DNA of 64,000 bases, taken from contig OX104130.1 in assembly GCA_944470555.2 (NCBI GenBank), positions 45,169,491 through 45,233,490 on the forward strand, read 5' to 3'. Both the position numbers and the translations under genes were made by a program. The DNA is from Heterobilharzia americana (lineage: Eukaryota > Platyhelminthes > Trematoda > Strigeidida > Schistosomatidae). Below, in pieces: positions 13,329 through 25,654 of this stretch. The notes below the pieces were generated by a model. It was not told the DNA's origin. It worked only from the letters and a program-made list of their open reading frames with translations, and did not search any database. Each line of letters begins with the position of its first letter. The first letter of the stretch is position 1.

Positions 13329-14535
13329 CGTGAAAAAACAAAATCTCCATTTACCTTAAAATACATTATCTATTATATAACATGCTAAGAAGTGTCAGAA
13401 TCAGATGATTTGGCATTCTGAAGTAGTCCTATGAAGTATTCAAGTTGGAAAGAAATGCATTAGGACTATAGCAAGTAGATAATTGATGCACTGCACAATA
13501 TAAACAAGCTGAATAAATTTAGACCGGTTGCCTTGAAAACTGAAGGTAATAGGACTACTTGATGAAACGTTTAAAAGAAAATCGAACAGAAAAGATTTAT
13601 TCTCGAGACCTACGAAATACAGATGATCAATAACTCGGGAAAACAATATTTTAGGCGTTAAAAGTTCGCAAACTCAAGAGTTTTTATATTCGGACCGGAG
13701 ATGACCTTAATTATCTAAAGTTAGTGTCCTGTTGTCGCCTACTTTCTAGTATGTATCTGACCTTTCAGCTGCTATATTCCAACTGTTTGCGTCGTTTCTA
13801 CAGCAAATATGCAGCTGATAAGCAAGCTAGAACAAAGAGAATTCATAGGATTCCACACGTTTTCTTCTGCCTGCATGCGAATAAGTGCATTTGAAACCTA
13901 TAAGATTGCTAATTCAATTTAGTACATAATGATACAGTATTTTCTACTATGTAGTGTGTTGAATAAACAGTCTAATGTGGAATTCTACTGAACTATTAAT
14001 GTCTTAATTCGATACTCATGTATTTACACCAACCAATGAAACTGGAAATCTGTAAAATAATGAATCTTCAGTGTGATTATGGACGAAAACTTTTCCAGTG
14101 GGAGTGATGCCACGATTTACTGAGTGATTCTCTTCAAAGTCTTAATTTGATATTTACAGTCCTCTTGAATTAAAAAAGTTACCTGAAATAAAGTTCTTAT
14201 AGTTTTCTTGAGAGTTTTTAGCCTTAAGTAAAAGAATAGATAAAACGTCTCACCACTCTGTTTTCCGCCTCCCACCTTTTCTTGTCTTATACACTGAGCT
14301 TTTGTTTCTACATTTCTCACTTCAGGAGTCCTTATGCTTTTCTCCAGAGTCACCCCCTTCTGAGTTATATACTTGCTATGAACCATTCCACATATTACTT
14401 AATCTACTTTGTTATCATTCATACTTCAATTTTTATCATAATCACAAATGCCTATGACATCATCCACTCTATTATTATTGTCATCATTATCACAGTGTTA
14501 AGGTTTGTTCACAGAATATAATTTTTTAAAATATC
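13329..14535. other. No supported gene
   Basis: AT-rich. A minus-strand frame at 14117-14386 starts with ATG and reaches GT dinucleotides in a donor-like context near 14275 and 14183, so a minus-strand exon is possible. The acceptor side is weak and I do not call it. Confidence 0.3.

Positions 14536-14566
<31 letters not shown>
14536..14566. repeat. (AT)n microsatellite
   Basis: An AT dinucleotide run. Read on the minus strand it begins right at the possible donor of the candidate exon 14568-14746. Confidence 0.9.
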
Positions 14567-14567
<1 letters not shown>

Positions 14568-14746
14568 GATTGTACAGCCTGAGAATGATTTCGTTGAAGA
14601 GAGTCTCTTCACTGCATATCTTGGTCCTGATGTTACAATGGGAATTATAAAATTAATCACTGTTTGACTCTGGACTGGCCGCTTTCGATTTATTACATTT
14701 TCATTGAGAACATGATCATTGTTTGACCGATTTCCTTTGCGTTTTG
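14568..14746 (-). CDS. Candidate internal exon, function unknown
   Basis: On the minus strand a strong acceptor (pyrimidine-rich TTTTTCTCTACTTTCAG, complement of about 14747-14763) opens 179 bases. These contain 2 bases completing a codon and then 59 uninterrupted codons, up to a GTATAT donor complementary to 14562-14567. The peptide is basic at its start (Lys/Arg-rich), with a hydrophobic Ile/Val/Pro patch in the middle. I recognise no family. The phase is self-consistent (enters in phase 1, leaves in phase 0). The donor lies inside an AT microsatellite, so it may be spurious. Confidence 0.25.
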
Positions 14747-15887
14747 CTGAAAGTAGAGAAAAATACGCTGCTTTTATTATTGATGCAATTCATATGAAAA
14801 CCGATTACATTGCATCTTTTACGAGACATATCATCCAAATTTTCCCCTCACTAGAAGTAATTCTTAGTGAAGCTGAATATTTTTTCTTCTGTAGACTGAA
14901 GTTATTTAGAGTCATTTTTGCGTATTATATCAAGCGTTATTTTCCAAATTCCCTCCTAACTTCTTTTCCAGATAATGTAGTTTAGTTTCATTTTATCCAG
15001 TACTCGTCAGATGTTTCACCCAATCACCAACTACTTTTATTCGAAGCGCTGTACAAGTGATAAAGATTATTTCAATATATTTCTTTTCCAAGCTTCTTGT
15101 CTTTCTCTTGTTAAAATCAAGCTTGTAATTCTGCAAATTTATCAACCTGGCATTGGTCGCTTTACTTACGTAACTGTCATCAAAAAAAATAACGGTGCAT
15201 TCGCTAAGACTGCGAATGTACAAGGTGGAATTAAAAAGTTATGCTTTATCCGCTAAATTGCACTGAATCATCCTAAACATGAACTTAGAATCCATCACTC
15301 CGTATTCGTTGTGTTTTAGAAACAATGTTTTATACCACAGTAGACAAAATTCATAAAATGAGCGTTAATTCCGATTTATAGTTGACTCCAAAAGAAAACA
15401 TACAGTGTGGTCACACAAAACCTGATAACGATGAACTGCTTTTAAGAAGGTTTCTATTCTTGTCTTTTACCTATAATGTTTGACTTAATCGCCAGACACG
15501 TCACACGTTTTCAGAGTTCTTATCTCGAAAAATAAAAGTTTGCATGAGACACTTGCCACTTAAGGCACTGGCAAGTTTTGTGCTGATAATGTTGTTGTAT
15601 TGTACACATATTTTGTTTTAAAACTGTAGCACACAAATTCGCATCAGATCAGTTGTCATAACTGCTATCTTGTTGATATTCGGCTAAATATAAGCACAAA
15701 TAAATGCAATAATCGTTCAATCTCTAACATTTATAATCAACATGTTTAAACTAAGGTGTTTAATCCACAAATGATTATGCAAATGCTTTTACCTATTCAT
15801 CTGATTTCCTACCAAAAGAAATTCTGTTGACGTTTTTAATAGCATGAAATGATGTACAGTATTCTTTAAAACATGCGTTTAAGGGTT
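14747..15887. other. No supported gene
   Basis: Overlapping open frames occur on both strands between 14719 and 15256 (up to 88 codons). They conflict with one another and lack clear splice signals. The rest, 15260-15887, is plain AT-rich sequence. Confidence 0.3.
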
Positions 15888-16022
15888 TAGGGTATGAGAG
15901 CTTCTGAGCTGTCGTGGAGCCAGGTTCAAAAGATTTTAGGGAATAGAGTTCACTGGAGACGTGCTACTGAAGCTCTATGTTCCATTAGGAACCCAAGGGA
16001 CTAATAATATAATAATAATAAC
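15888..16022 (+). mobile_element. 5'-truncated RTE-type retrotransposon tail (fragment E)
   Basis: These 135 bases match the last part of the RTE copies in this window (compare 19910-20040, and the minus strand of 51309-51420). They include the conserved GTCGTGGAGCCAGGTTCAAAAG block and a 3' terminus reading roughly CATTAGGAACCCAAGGGAC. A TAA-rich simple tail, as RTE elements carry, closes it at 16001-16022. Truncation from the 5' side is the normal product of target-primed reverse transcription. It lies about 400 bases upstream of copy A, in the same orientation, as a separate insertion. Confidence 0.8.
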
Positions 16023-16423
16023 ATAGGCAAGAAGCTCGGTAAAATTTATAATCACATTTTTCGCGATGAAAAATGCATTTTCACCGATAAGCATATTTAT
16101 TTGGCCACCAACTGAAATTATAGTGAGAGGAATGAAATTCGTCACAGCTAAAAAACTTTTGCTCTGCCCAATTGTGGTGACAGCAGGGCTTACGGTGAAA
16201 CCAAACACTCGAAATAAAAAAGTTAGATCCCCGATACATGCCTCAGGAACTTAAGAAATTTAATATTAGACAACAAAATAGCTGAGAACCACCTAAACTG
16301 GTCAGACACTATTCCAGTCATAAAGGAAAATTATAAACAATCAAGATCCATTATTTCCAGAGAAAAACAATCATCCTACTTTATCGATGTCTAAAATCTG
16401 ACATAGATAGCCAGTGACTTTAA
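16023..16423. other. Spacer between RTE tail E and RTE copy A
   Basis: About 400 bases with open frames on both strands (16066-16254 plus, 15975-16208 minus). I recognise neither, and no repeat match was found in the window. Confidence 0.3.
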
Positions 16424-16663
16424 CCTGGATAACTAGTTCACTAGCCACTAGCCAGGCATAAACCTCGATAAAGGTGGAACGTAAGGCATAGGGCTACCAA
16501 CTCTACATCGTGAAAACAATCCAACAACTAAAGAAACTTCAAAGCATAAAGAAAATATAAAAATATATACAAACTTATTCCTCGCTCAAATCGAGGAGAC
16601 AAAATGATTCCGGTTAGTGAAGGCCCTCGAGAAGCCAACTGACCAAAACGGAATGTCCACACC

Positions 16664-17440
16664 ATGTACGAACCTAACAAGGCTCCTCAAATTGCTAAAG
16701 AGATGACAAGATATGACATGGAAGTGCTTGGAATATGCGAAAGTAAGTGTAATGGAGAGTCAGCAACCTACTACGATATCGTCAACCAGATGGCAACCAC
16801 GAGGACAACGAGTTTCGGAGTGGCCATCATCATATGCCCAACAGCATCGAAGGCTCTCCTTCATGCAGTGGGAACCAATCTCCTCCACCAGGATCAGAAT
16901 CATGACAGCAAGGTGGGTTCAACTCAAAAGGAAGGAAAGTCACATTCATGCAGTGCTACGCTATACACCTACAAATAATGTGGATAGAGAGCGGAAGGCG
17001 GAATCCTACAGACAACTGCAATCAATACTGGAAAAGACCCAAGCCCAGTTGGCGACATCAAAATTCCGATGGGTAGGCTGACATGAATGCCAAACTGGGG
17101 GTGGACAACACAGGAAGAGAAGTCATTGTGGGTCGGGAAGCACTCGGTGAAATGATGAAGGAGAATGGAGAACTGTTTGCAGAATTCTGATCATTCAGCG
17201 ACTTGGTGATTGGAGTCAGGCAGTGTGTACAAACACAAGGATGATCACAAGACAGTGACATGGATCCCACCATTCGCCATATGGATACACTGCACTAAAA
17301 TTCAGATTGACTTCATCTCAATGTGAAGAAAGTGAAGACACAGTCAGCCTACTGCAGACAAGATGGGATGAAGAAGGGGAGCAGATGTGTGTTCACACCA
17401 CTCACTGGCTTGTATAAGGAGCCTGTTTTCAAACTGAAGC
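16664..17440 (+). pseudogene. AP-endonuclease domain remnant of RTE copy A
   Basis: The first readable piece (16664-16978) carries the family's ICES motif, which holds the catalytic Glu of exonuclease-endonuclease-phosphatase enzymes, at about residue 25. The frame then shifts. A second piece in the next frame (about 16905-17081) corresponds to the 'YxPTN' block, and a third piece from about 17083 corresponds to the 'DxNAK.G.DN' block, interrupted by stops near 17188. The expected Trp-Asn-Val start motif is deleted here. In life this domain would nick target DNA to prime reverse transcription. It cannot be active. Confidence 0.75.
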
Positions 17441-18835
17441 TGAAAGCAGTGAAAGGAGCTGGTGATGATAGATCAAAGTTCAGGTTCAACACTTAGAGCA
17501 GAAACTGAACTGAGGGATGAAACTACGAAGGACATCTTCAAGTCGACCATCCATCAGAACAAAGTCGGAGACAATGAGCGACATCCGTGAAGAAACTTGC
17601 ATGCATGAACACTGGCACTCTTTGAAAGCGATATGCAAGGAGACCTGCATAATCATATTAGGGAAGAAGAAGCAACTGGTGAGGGAACTGATCTCGATAG
17701 ACACATTGAAGCTGATAGAGCAGGTAGAGTTCAGGTTCAACACTTAGAGCAGAAACTGAACTGAGGTATGAAACTACGTAGGACATCTTAACTTCAGTCA
17801 TCAGGAAAACGTCGAAGACTTTGATTAACATCTAAGATGGATCGAGAGCGTAATAACCCTGGACGTTTCTGAAAGAGATGTGGAAGAAAACTTGCATAAC
17901 AGTATTAGGAAGGAAGAAAAAGCAGGACAGAGGATGGATCTTGACGAACTGATGGAAGCTGATAGCGCAGGAAGAGGAAGCTGGTGAAGCAGAAGATGAA
18001 CCAGTGCTGCGCAAGGATGCACAACAAACAGTAGAATTGAGTACAACTTATAAAACACTGCACTGGACAAAGAATTGAAGAAGATTGCACACAAAGACAA
18101 AAGACACTTCTACGATACATTTACAAGTGTAGCACAACAGACAGCAGGTAGGACAGACAGAGACCTGGCAACACTATATCAAATAACCAGGTTACTATCT
18201 GGGAGGGAAGAGATCAACGCAGACGAAACCAGTGAAAGGTAGTGAAGGGAACCTGGCTACCAAAGAGAAGAAACAATGGAAACAATGGCCTGACCACTTC
18301 AGAAAACCCTTCCATCGACCACCAACTGCAACTCATCCACAAATACCACCAGCAGCCCAGACTCCAAACCATCAGTGAACACAAACCCTCCGACAAAAGC
18401 AGAAGTCCTGGATACCGTAAAACTGCCGAAATTCGGGAGAGCAGCATGACTAGATGGAATTCCGACAGAAGCACTGAAAACAGACGTAGAAACAACAGCG
18501 GACATTCTCACACCACTACTGTAGACGGTTTGGAAGAAAGGAGAAGTACCTGCTGATGGATAGGAAGAAGGTCTATCTTGTCAAACGCCGAAATAACGGA
18601 TAGCTTAGCCCTTGCAAGAACTGATGAGGAATCATGCTGCTGTTCATCCTAAGCAAAATACTAGGCCACATCATTCTGGAGAGACTAAAGGATGCTCTGT
18701 ATTCAAAATAACCACCAAAACAGGTTGGCTGGCTGGCAGGCTGGCTGGCTTCAGGAAGAAGAAATCATGTGCGGATCGAATCGCAACGCTACGCTACGCA
18801 TCATCATAGAAGACAACACAGAATGACAGTCAATT

Positions 18836-19350
18836 CACTACCTCACCTCAACTTCATCGACTTTGAAGAGGCCTTCGACAGCGTTGACCGAGAAGTAATT
18901 TGGCAGGCAGCTGCTTCAACACTACGGTTTTAGTGACACAAATCTTTATCAACCTCATTCAACAGCTAGCCATATGACGACGGCACATGCCAGGTGATCC
19001 ACAATCGAAAGCCCAGTGACACGTTTGAGGTGAAGGCAGGAGTAAGACAAGGCTGCCGTCTACCATCACCGATGATCCTCCTGTTTGTGGTGGACTGGGT
19101 CATGCAGCAAACAGTGAGGAGCGAAGAGACGTGCATACACTGGAACGATGAAAATACCCTAGGAGATTTGGATTTTGCCAGCGACGATGATTTGTGTCCA
19201 ATGTCTTGTCACACTAACTTGAAGATCTACATGCAAAAACCAACAAGTTGATAGAAGAGACAGGGTAGCGAAAACGGGACTTCCTTCAGGTGAACGTAGA
19301 GAAGACAGAGGTGATATAGATACCCAACTAACAACATCAAGCACCAATAG
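18836..19350 (+). pseudogene. Reverse transcriptase core remnant of RTE copy A
   Basis: The first catalytic aspartate block (FIDFEEAFDSVDRE) is readable at 18849-18893. The 'RQGC' block lies near 19042-19056, in the frame at 18994-19251. The catalytic box that should read F-A-D-D reads F-A-S-D-D-D at about 19174-19191, with an extra residue, and stops break the frame on both sides. A GGCTGGCTGGC microrepeat sits upstream at 18722-18750. The same lesions occur in copy B. Confidence 0.75.
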
Positions 19351-20099
19351 CCATTAGAGGGGGAAAATGAAATGACGTTGTCGCTTTCACCTACCTAGGC
19401 AAGCGGCATCGTTTCAACTGCAGGCGGCACAAGTACAGATGAGGACGTCAGGACCAGGATCGGAAAGGCAAAACAGGTCTTCATTAACCTGAAACCAGTG
19501 TGGAGAACAATTGCACTGCACTCAGTACAAAGCTTGAACAAGATCCTGATTTCCAGCACCAATATCAGTCAAGTCAGTGCTGCTATATGGTTCACAAACT
19601 TGGCGCGTCACGAAAAGCATTTCCAACAAACTACAGACATGCATCATCAACAGCTGCCACCTACGCTCCCTCACTCGATACTGAAAATAAGATGGTGAGA
19701 ATAATAAGATTAGGCAACAAGGAACTCTGACAACAAACCAGCCAAGAAGCTATCACTCAACAAATATGCAGAAGAAAGTGGAGATGGATTGGATATACAC
19801 TGAGAAGACCGTTGGGGACACCACGCGCCAGGTCAGGCCGTCGAGTGTAATCCAATTGGGAAACGACGAGTTGGGTGTCCGAAGCAAGGGTGACATGGAA
19901 GAGATTGTATGAGTAAGAAATGAGAGTTTCTGGGCTTGCGGTTGTGGAGCCAGTTTGAAAAGACTGCAGAGAAGAGAGTGAAATGGAAGCATGTTGGTGA
20001 AGCCCTATGTGCCGCTAGGAACATAAGAGACAATTAATAATGATGATAAGCATTCTCAGCATAATCTAATGGCCTGTTATGAGCCTGTGATAAAATTTT

Positions 20100-20890
20100 A
20101 GGTGTGCTTCATGTCGTCGCCTGAGTCAACAGATATTGATATCGTTTCGGAAAACACTTTGATGTGCCTAGATTATGCGGATGAAATAGTTTCACTCTGC
20201 AAAGACGCTTGTAAGGTGCAGAATCTTTTGAATAACTCAGGCGGTGTTTATTAATTCTCTTGGATGGATTTTTAACTACTTAAATTCAAACCGTTAACCC
20301 AGAATTGATCTGCATTGGTTTTTGATTTAACAACTGGAAGTTAGGCACTTGGATGCTCTGACCATTTCTCCTACCAAGATGGTCGGATAGGCCCTGTTAG
20401 AAAAGCGGCCGAAGAAATATGGGGATAAATACGAAAGTCTCACTCTGCTTTCCTCAACTTGCCTCATTTGGTTTCTGATTCCTTTTAAGGGTTACATGTG
20501 CAGGACTGCAGTTCACTCTTTTAATACCTGGCTGCAGAACATGGCCATTAAAAAAATTACAGAATGAACATGAACTGGTTTCAAGCGTTCGACCACCGTT
20601 TCCTTCGTAGAATAGGCCTTGTGTTGCCGAGCCAACATGTTGGTAGAAGTCAATTGTAATAATTCTGGCAGAATAATCAGATCAGTCTATGAAGATGTGA
20701 AACTTCAGGGACTGAAGCAACTGGGGAGTGTTCTGCATGCCTAATCACTGTCTACCCTGCTGCATAACACCGGCTGAGGTAAGTTAAGGCTGGGAAATGA
20801 TTGAAGTGGCCAGACTAAGAAATGGTATCAGTACCTGAAGCCTGAGACTGCAAGTCAAGCTTTGTGAGAAATAGAATTTCCGCTCGAGGA
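20100..20890 (+). mobile_element. Fragment of a second non-LTR retrotransposon (RT C-terminus and 3' module)
   Basis: A decayed open sequence directly downstream of copy A. At about 20131-20250 it encodes a polymerase box (L-D-Y-A-D-E where Y-A-D-D is expected), followed by a 'QNLLNN' stretch. A block resembling the schistosome 'CRTAV.S...W' motif lies at about 20500-20540, 'FDHRFLRRI' at about 20586-20615, and a 'MPNHCLP' block at about 20737-20760. This motif order is familiar from a widespread schistosome non-LTR family, probably CR1-like; the clade is a guess. Multiple stops and indels are present. A collinear reverse-strand relative is at 50310-51085. Confidence 0.65.
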
Positions 20891-22865
20891 CCATGTTACA
20901 ACTGAAATCGATATTTAGTGACCGTGTGTGATATGTCTTGAAATCGACCTCAGGAGTGCATTCCTAATTTCACCACTTTTTAATTCGCTATTTCTACCAC
21001 CTCCTGACTTTCTGACACTTTTGAACGTAATTTGGCTTCATTGAATGATTCTGTCCAGGTATATCACTGGTCAATGTGATCCAAAATGAGCAAAATTACC
21101 GTCCGTTGCTAATATGACTATAGAGTTAACAGTAAACTCTACAAATCTGAGTGTGTTCTATCATTGCGTAATGGTCAGTAGTAGATTTTGACAGGTTTTC
21201 AGCGTTTTGTATGAAATCGTGATAAGTAGCATAAAGTGAATGAATGAAACTTTGAAGATACATTTTTCTCTTCGAATGACAGTTTCATTTCTCTGACCGT
21301 TGTGATTCAACTGTTTGACCATTGTTGCCTTCTGTGGCCATTCATTATCATTATATCCCATTCTCAATTTCTGTTGGATTCAGAAATCATGAAAATAAGT
21401 AATTTATGTCACAGGAAAAATTTAGCTCATTGTATCATTCAGCATACACAATATTTATGAATTTACAACATTCACACAGTATAAAAAGTTGCTTTTCGAC
21501 ACAATTTATCACAGTGCAGTAATAACGTAAATCACTCTAGGTCAATGTTCATAGGAGATCAGGGGAAAAATTTAATAAAATTCATCTGTCGGTGTCATTT
21601 CTCCTGTACTCGGGTGATTTAAAACTTAAAGGAGTAACGCTCATTTTATGGTTCATACAAAAACTTTCATTTTTTACTTCAATGTAAGCATTTATGCATT
21701 CGCCTCCAATTGAATTTTGTTTATTAAAAATTGGAAAGTAAATTTGACAATAAATTTTAGCATCAAATGCTTTCATCATATGGGTTTGTTAAGTACAACG
21801 AATATGCAAATTCGCCATCCGGTTGAATAACGTATACGTAATCATAACAGCAAGCTGTTTTGTAGATCGAATGTTTAGAATGTTAAGCTTGTGAATGACT
21901 ATTTGACTAAGGATGACTGTTAAAATTACCCTTAAGGATACCCTAAAAACTGTGGAAATGATCGCTTAGACATCCATATTTTGACAGGACTACCTGTTTT
22001 TCTTGAACTACAGAAAATGTACTGACCAGTTCAGTGATTGCTAGGGTGGCCTCAAAAATAACTTTGAAAGTGAATATTTCAGTTTTATGAATTATGATGC
22101 CTTTTGGTACTATGAATTCGACTGCATTTAAAAATGATTCAGAGTACCACAAACAAATGGAAAGTAAACGTGATTTTGTGTTCTGTTGTACCAGATTGAA
22201 GGTGGAAAAGTACATGACTCATCATGTGCGTGGACTGAGCACATGAAGAGGACTGACTCTAAAGGCAACATTAACAGCAACTGAAATAACCAGTTAGTTG
22301 AATGTTTTTGTGGGAAAGTTACCGCTTCAAGCAAGATGGAGAAAAGTAATTGATTATTTCCAACGTTTGCCAAAGTATCCCTTAGGTTAGCTTTTGATTT
22401 CATGTGCAAAGAATGAAATAATCCACAATAATTGATCTTACGCAACAGGCAAGTATTTCCAAACCATAATTCATACAGAAATTAATGGTCAGTCAATCTA
22501 AAGCTCTAAAGCAGAGCTATACAACAATTTTACCAGATAAGTTTTGAGTTGAGTAGTATTTTCTAGGATAAATAAAACAATACAACCAACAGTACCGATC
22601 TGAGACAACTTTATACCAATATAACACACTCAAGGAAAAATAAAGTCAAGTACTTACCATTTGAAGTAACTTTATGTCAGTAAGACAGAAATAAAAGTGA
22701 ATGTAGTCTAGGTTGTATTGAGTACCAAAGTAAAGTAAATATTTTGGAAAGATTAGATATTACATAGAGCAACAACGGAGTGTGAATTTTATTCTATATT
22801 TCCGATTAAAGATGGAAAGTATGAACTGAAATGAGTCAAACTGCCGTGCTTAGGTGTATCATTTT
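20891..22865. other. No supported gene
   Basis: AT-rich. Two overlapping minus-strand frames (22128-22445, 105 codons; 21943-22215, 90 codons) have reasonable codon use but sit in different frames without splice signals. They could be a frameshifted relic or chance. Confidence 0.3.
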
Positions 22866-22915
22866 TGAAGTTGGTATTCATCATGAACTAACATCGACTG
22901 ATGACGTTGGTATCC
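22866..22915 (-). mobile_element. Hammerhead-SINE 3'-end fragment
   Basis: Only the 3' terminal block of the element is present, in reverse orientation (a GTTGGTATTCATCATGAAC-like sequence at 22870-22888). A second partial GTTGGTATCC occurs at 22906-22915. It lies about 105 bases upstream of the opposite-strand copy at 23021. Confidence 0.55.
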
Positions 22916-23020
22916 AGCTTTAACAGGTGATTCTCGAAGTTCCAATCAGAATTCATGACCGGTAGAGCAAAACTGGTGAACAGGAGGACGAAAACTCAAC
23001 TATGACATGGGGTGACGGTC

Positions 23021-23256
23021 ACATTATATCATGGCCTGATAGAAGTTGGAAACATGCACCACTGAATTTTTACCTTGTGGCTCGATTGTGACCTGCTGGC
23101 CACGGAACCTGAAAGTCCTGGATTCGATTCGTGGCGAGGCAGGGTCAAGGGTGAGCACCACTGAAGAGTCCCATACAAGGACGAAGTAGCTGTTTAGTGC
23201 TCTCAGTTTTCCAATGTTCCTCCAACCGATGTCAATACATGATTAAGGCCAACTTG
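23021..23256 (+). mobile_element. Hammerhead-SINE, best-preserved copy 4
   Basis: All parts of the element are readable in order. The leader is at 23021-23075. The tRNA-like head follows at about 23078-23140, with a B-box-like GGATTCGATTC at 23120-23130. Then come a short GGCGAGG-type linker, the hammerhead (23153-23202) and the 3' segment ending near 23256. No protein is encoded. Transcription in a living copy would be by RNA polymerase III from the A/B boxes, as known for Sm-alpha. No flanking direct repeats were evident. Confidence 0.8.
23153..23202 (+). ncRNA. Hammerhead ribozyme, near-intact
   Basis: Stem I pairs GAGCAC-CA (23153-23160) with TAGTGCTC (23195-23202), with one mismatch. 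The core is CTGAAGA (23161-23167), a full match to CUGANGA. Stem II is GTCC/GGAC with a 7-base loop, followed by GAA. Stem III is minimal but weakened: A15.1 is G and the next base is T, giving wobble pairs around an AGCT loop. The cleavage triplet is GUU, allowed under the NUH rule but weaker than GUC. Activity is possible but doubtful. Confidence 0.75.
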
Positions 23257-25654
23257 AAAACTAACTACATCCACACAAGCCCCCGAATTCAGTACATAAT
23301 TTTTCATTGAAAAAAACAGGTTCATACAGACACTTTTTGAATAACTGACCTTGTTCGTAAAACTATTCATGCTTTGCTGAGTAACTTATTTATCGAATGA
23401 ATAACCTGCACAGTCATACACTTCGATTTCTATCTTTTTCGTCTCTTTTCTCCGGAAAGCATTAGTTGCATTATGGATAAGATTTTGGCTACTGTCCCAC
23501 TTTACTGACTTTCTTTGGATTTGCAACTATGATTCACCAATATACTTAGACGCTTCTGTCTATTTTAACTGCTAACTAGCATTCTGCTTTGTTCCAGTAA
23601 ATTAGAGTATCACATTATAAACGAGAATATGTTTTTATATTTTAGGTTTTAAGCATTTGGCAAGTTACCATTGAAAAAGAACGAATACGTCTTATCCTGC
23701 TTCCTTCGTTCAAAAATATCTGAATACAGCGCACACCAGTAGTTTCGTAATTCACTATGCTTTGCTTCATTGCTTAAGAAAAAGTAATGGATTATTTAAA
23801 ATCAATTATCTTCATAGTGAATGAACACACTGCTACTTAATGCCTCCTTTATTAGAATACAATCTGCTTAATTCTGAACAGTGTGTGGGGTAAGACTAAT
23901 ACTTGTTACCTCCCAAGTGGTAGGTGCATATGTTAAAAGTAATGTTAATCCATGACGGAAAATTCATTGGGTATACTTTGTGCATCATTTACTGTCGGTA
24001 ATTCCGTATGTAGTTCACAAACCAATAACAAACAAACTGTTTCATTGCAATGGACAATTTCTGCGGGTTTAGCAAAGTGCATTTTACTTACTTAGTCTGT
24101 CTTGTGTGGCATTTACAATAAATAGAGTTTACAGTTGACTGACATTTATGACATTTATAAGTAATATTTCTGAATAAATGCCATTTAGAAAAAAATATGC
24201 CTCATTTATCGTACTATTTCTTTCGTATGGATTATGCTAGATCATATTAAGGGGGTGTTAGTTGTTTCCACCTAGGTCGAAATTACTCTTTTCAGGTTTA
24301 GATAGCATCAAATGACCCAGGTAACTCCTAAGTGGTCAGTCTACAACATGATATCTGAGAAGTATGTTCACTGTGCGTTAAAACTGTAGCTACCAACTGC
24401 GTGTGAATTCTGATTATAAAATCTCTTCTCAAAACTCATAACTGTCAACAAAGACAGGCATACCGTGCAATGGCTTAAGAAACTAAGGGTGTCTTCTTCA
24501 AAATTCAGATGAGAAAATATTGTCTGAAGGTTGTGGTTAAAACTGAGTTTATTACTTTTCCGTTCTCTTTATGGTCTTCATCTGACTTTGATAGTTCATC
24601 TTTCATTGGATCCTGTCTCCTAACATGCATCAGTGGTTGCTTACTCTGGGCAATCTTTTCCATATATTACTGAATTCTTAATGTGTAGTGCGCCGAAATA
24701 TTTCCTACTTATATGACTTTTTGAAATAAAATACCAACGCTTGGAATTTTAAGTAATTTTAATAAGATTTTTATAATGAAGACAATAGCAGGCATACGAT
24801 GACTTCCTGCATATATTACAAAAAGGAGGTAAAATTTGCTCACTGTTTACATTCATCATCAAATGCGTTGTCTTAAGGACTAACCCCTTTTCTCTCATGA
24901 AACTAAACAAGGAATAAGCTGTAGGTAAAATGCACACAACGTAAACCGTCTGTTTTAAATCTATCATCTGGCTGTGATCTGACGGAGAATGTTTGATAAT
25001 TGTTAGTAAAGAACATCTTCTGAGGCATTCACTATATTGATGGAATTATACCGAGTGCGAATTAAAACCAGTCACTGAACTTATTAATATATGTAACTCC
25101 CATAACTTTTGTGTGTTATTTTACGTAATCAACGACATATTCATAGTCTCTACAAAAATGTTGATAGCCTATGAAAGATTTAATCACCTAAATGCCTGCT
25201 ATTTGTAACCAGTAGTTAGAGATTATATCAAATTCCTTACATTGACATTTTCGTGTACGTAATAACATGATATTATTGTCAGATTTGACCTTATTTTCAG
25301 TGAAACAGTGACATGTAACATCCATCCCTTCATAAACTTTTAACCTATTTGTTAACAAGGAAAGAATGAAAGGTAACTGAAAATTATTTGTAAGGCGGTG
25401 AAAATAGTTTTCTTCTGAAAACATGGAAAGGCAAATTTTCAGACTTGAGGTTATCTTAAAACTTTTTTCATTCTGCGATAACATCTTAATTTAAAGACAG
25501 GATAGTTATTAAGTAGTTGCCCTCGAGATGATAATTATTTCTTATATAGATGACAAGATAATCGTGAAATATTTTGAACTAGATCTTTATTGTATAGAAT
25601 GTCGTTCGAAGTATTCATGTTGCTGTGGTAAAGTTGACATCAAGGTTGATGTAA
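23257..25654. other. No supported gene
   Basis: AT-rich sequence. I see no gene, RNA gene or named repeat. Short open frames on the minus strand (24749-24967, 25188-25484) are within chance expectation. Confidence 0.4.

Larger units (their letters stand above)
16424..20040 (+). mobile_element. RTE-type non-LTR retrotransposon, dead copy A
   Basis: Near full length. It begins with the CCTGG-TAACTAGTT terminus shared by copies C and D, has a short A/T-rich leader, then an AP-endonuclease region (about 16660-17440), a linker and a reverse transcriptase (about 18230-19350). A C-terminal region and a short TAA/TGA tail (about 20025-20040) follow. Resemblance to RTE/SR2-like schistosome elements is from motif memory. 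Every domain is broken by frameshifts and stops. Relative to copy B it lacks 43 bases near 16645; relative to copy D both A and B lack 27 in-frame bases after the endonuclease glutamate motif. It has no LTRs and no clear target-site duplication. Its internal sequence is almost the same as copy B. Confidence 0.85.

Noticed and set aside
14234..14364. Minus-strand segment ending at a GTGGGA donor
   Set aside because: Weak acceptor without a pyrimidine tract.
14719..15256. Successive plus-strand frames (88 and 81 codons)
   Set aside because: Competing open frames occur on the other strand over the same bases, and no splice or start signals support either.
16066..16254. Open frames on both strands between the RTE tail and copy A
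   Set aside because: No motif, no signals, and only about 60-77 codons.
17486..18511. Minus-strand frames (60-93 codons) inside RTE copy A, repeated in copy B
   Set aside because: Shadows of the plus-strand retrotransposon sequence; no independent support.
21943..22445. Two overlapping minus-strand frames with plausible codon use
   Set aside because: They lie in different frames, have no splice signals and no recognisable motif. A frameshifted relic cannot be told from chance.
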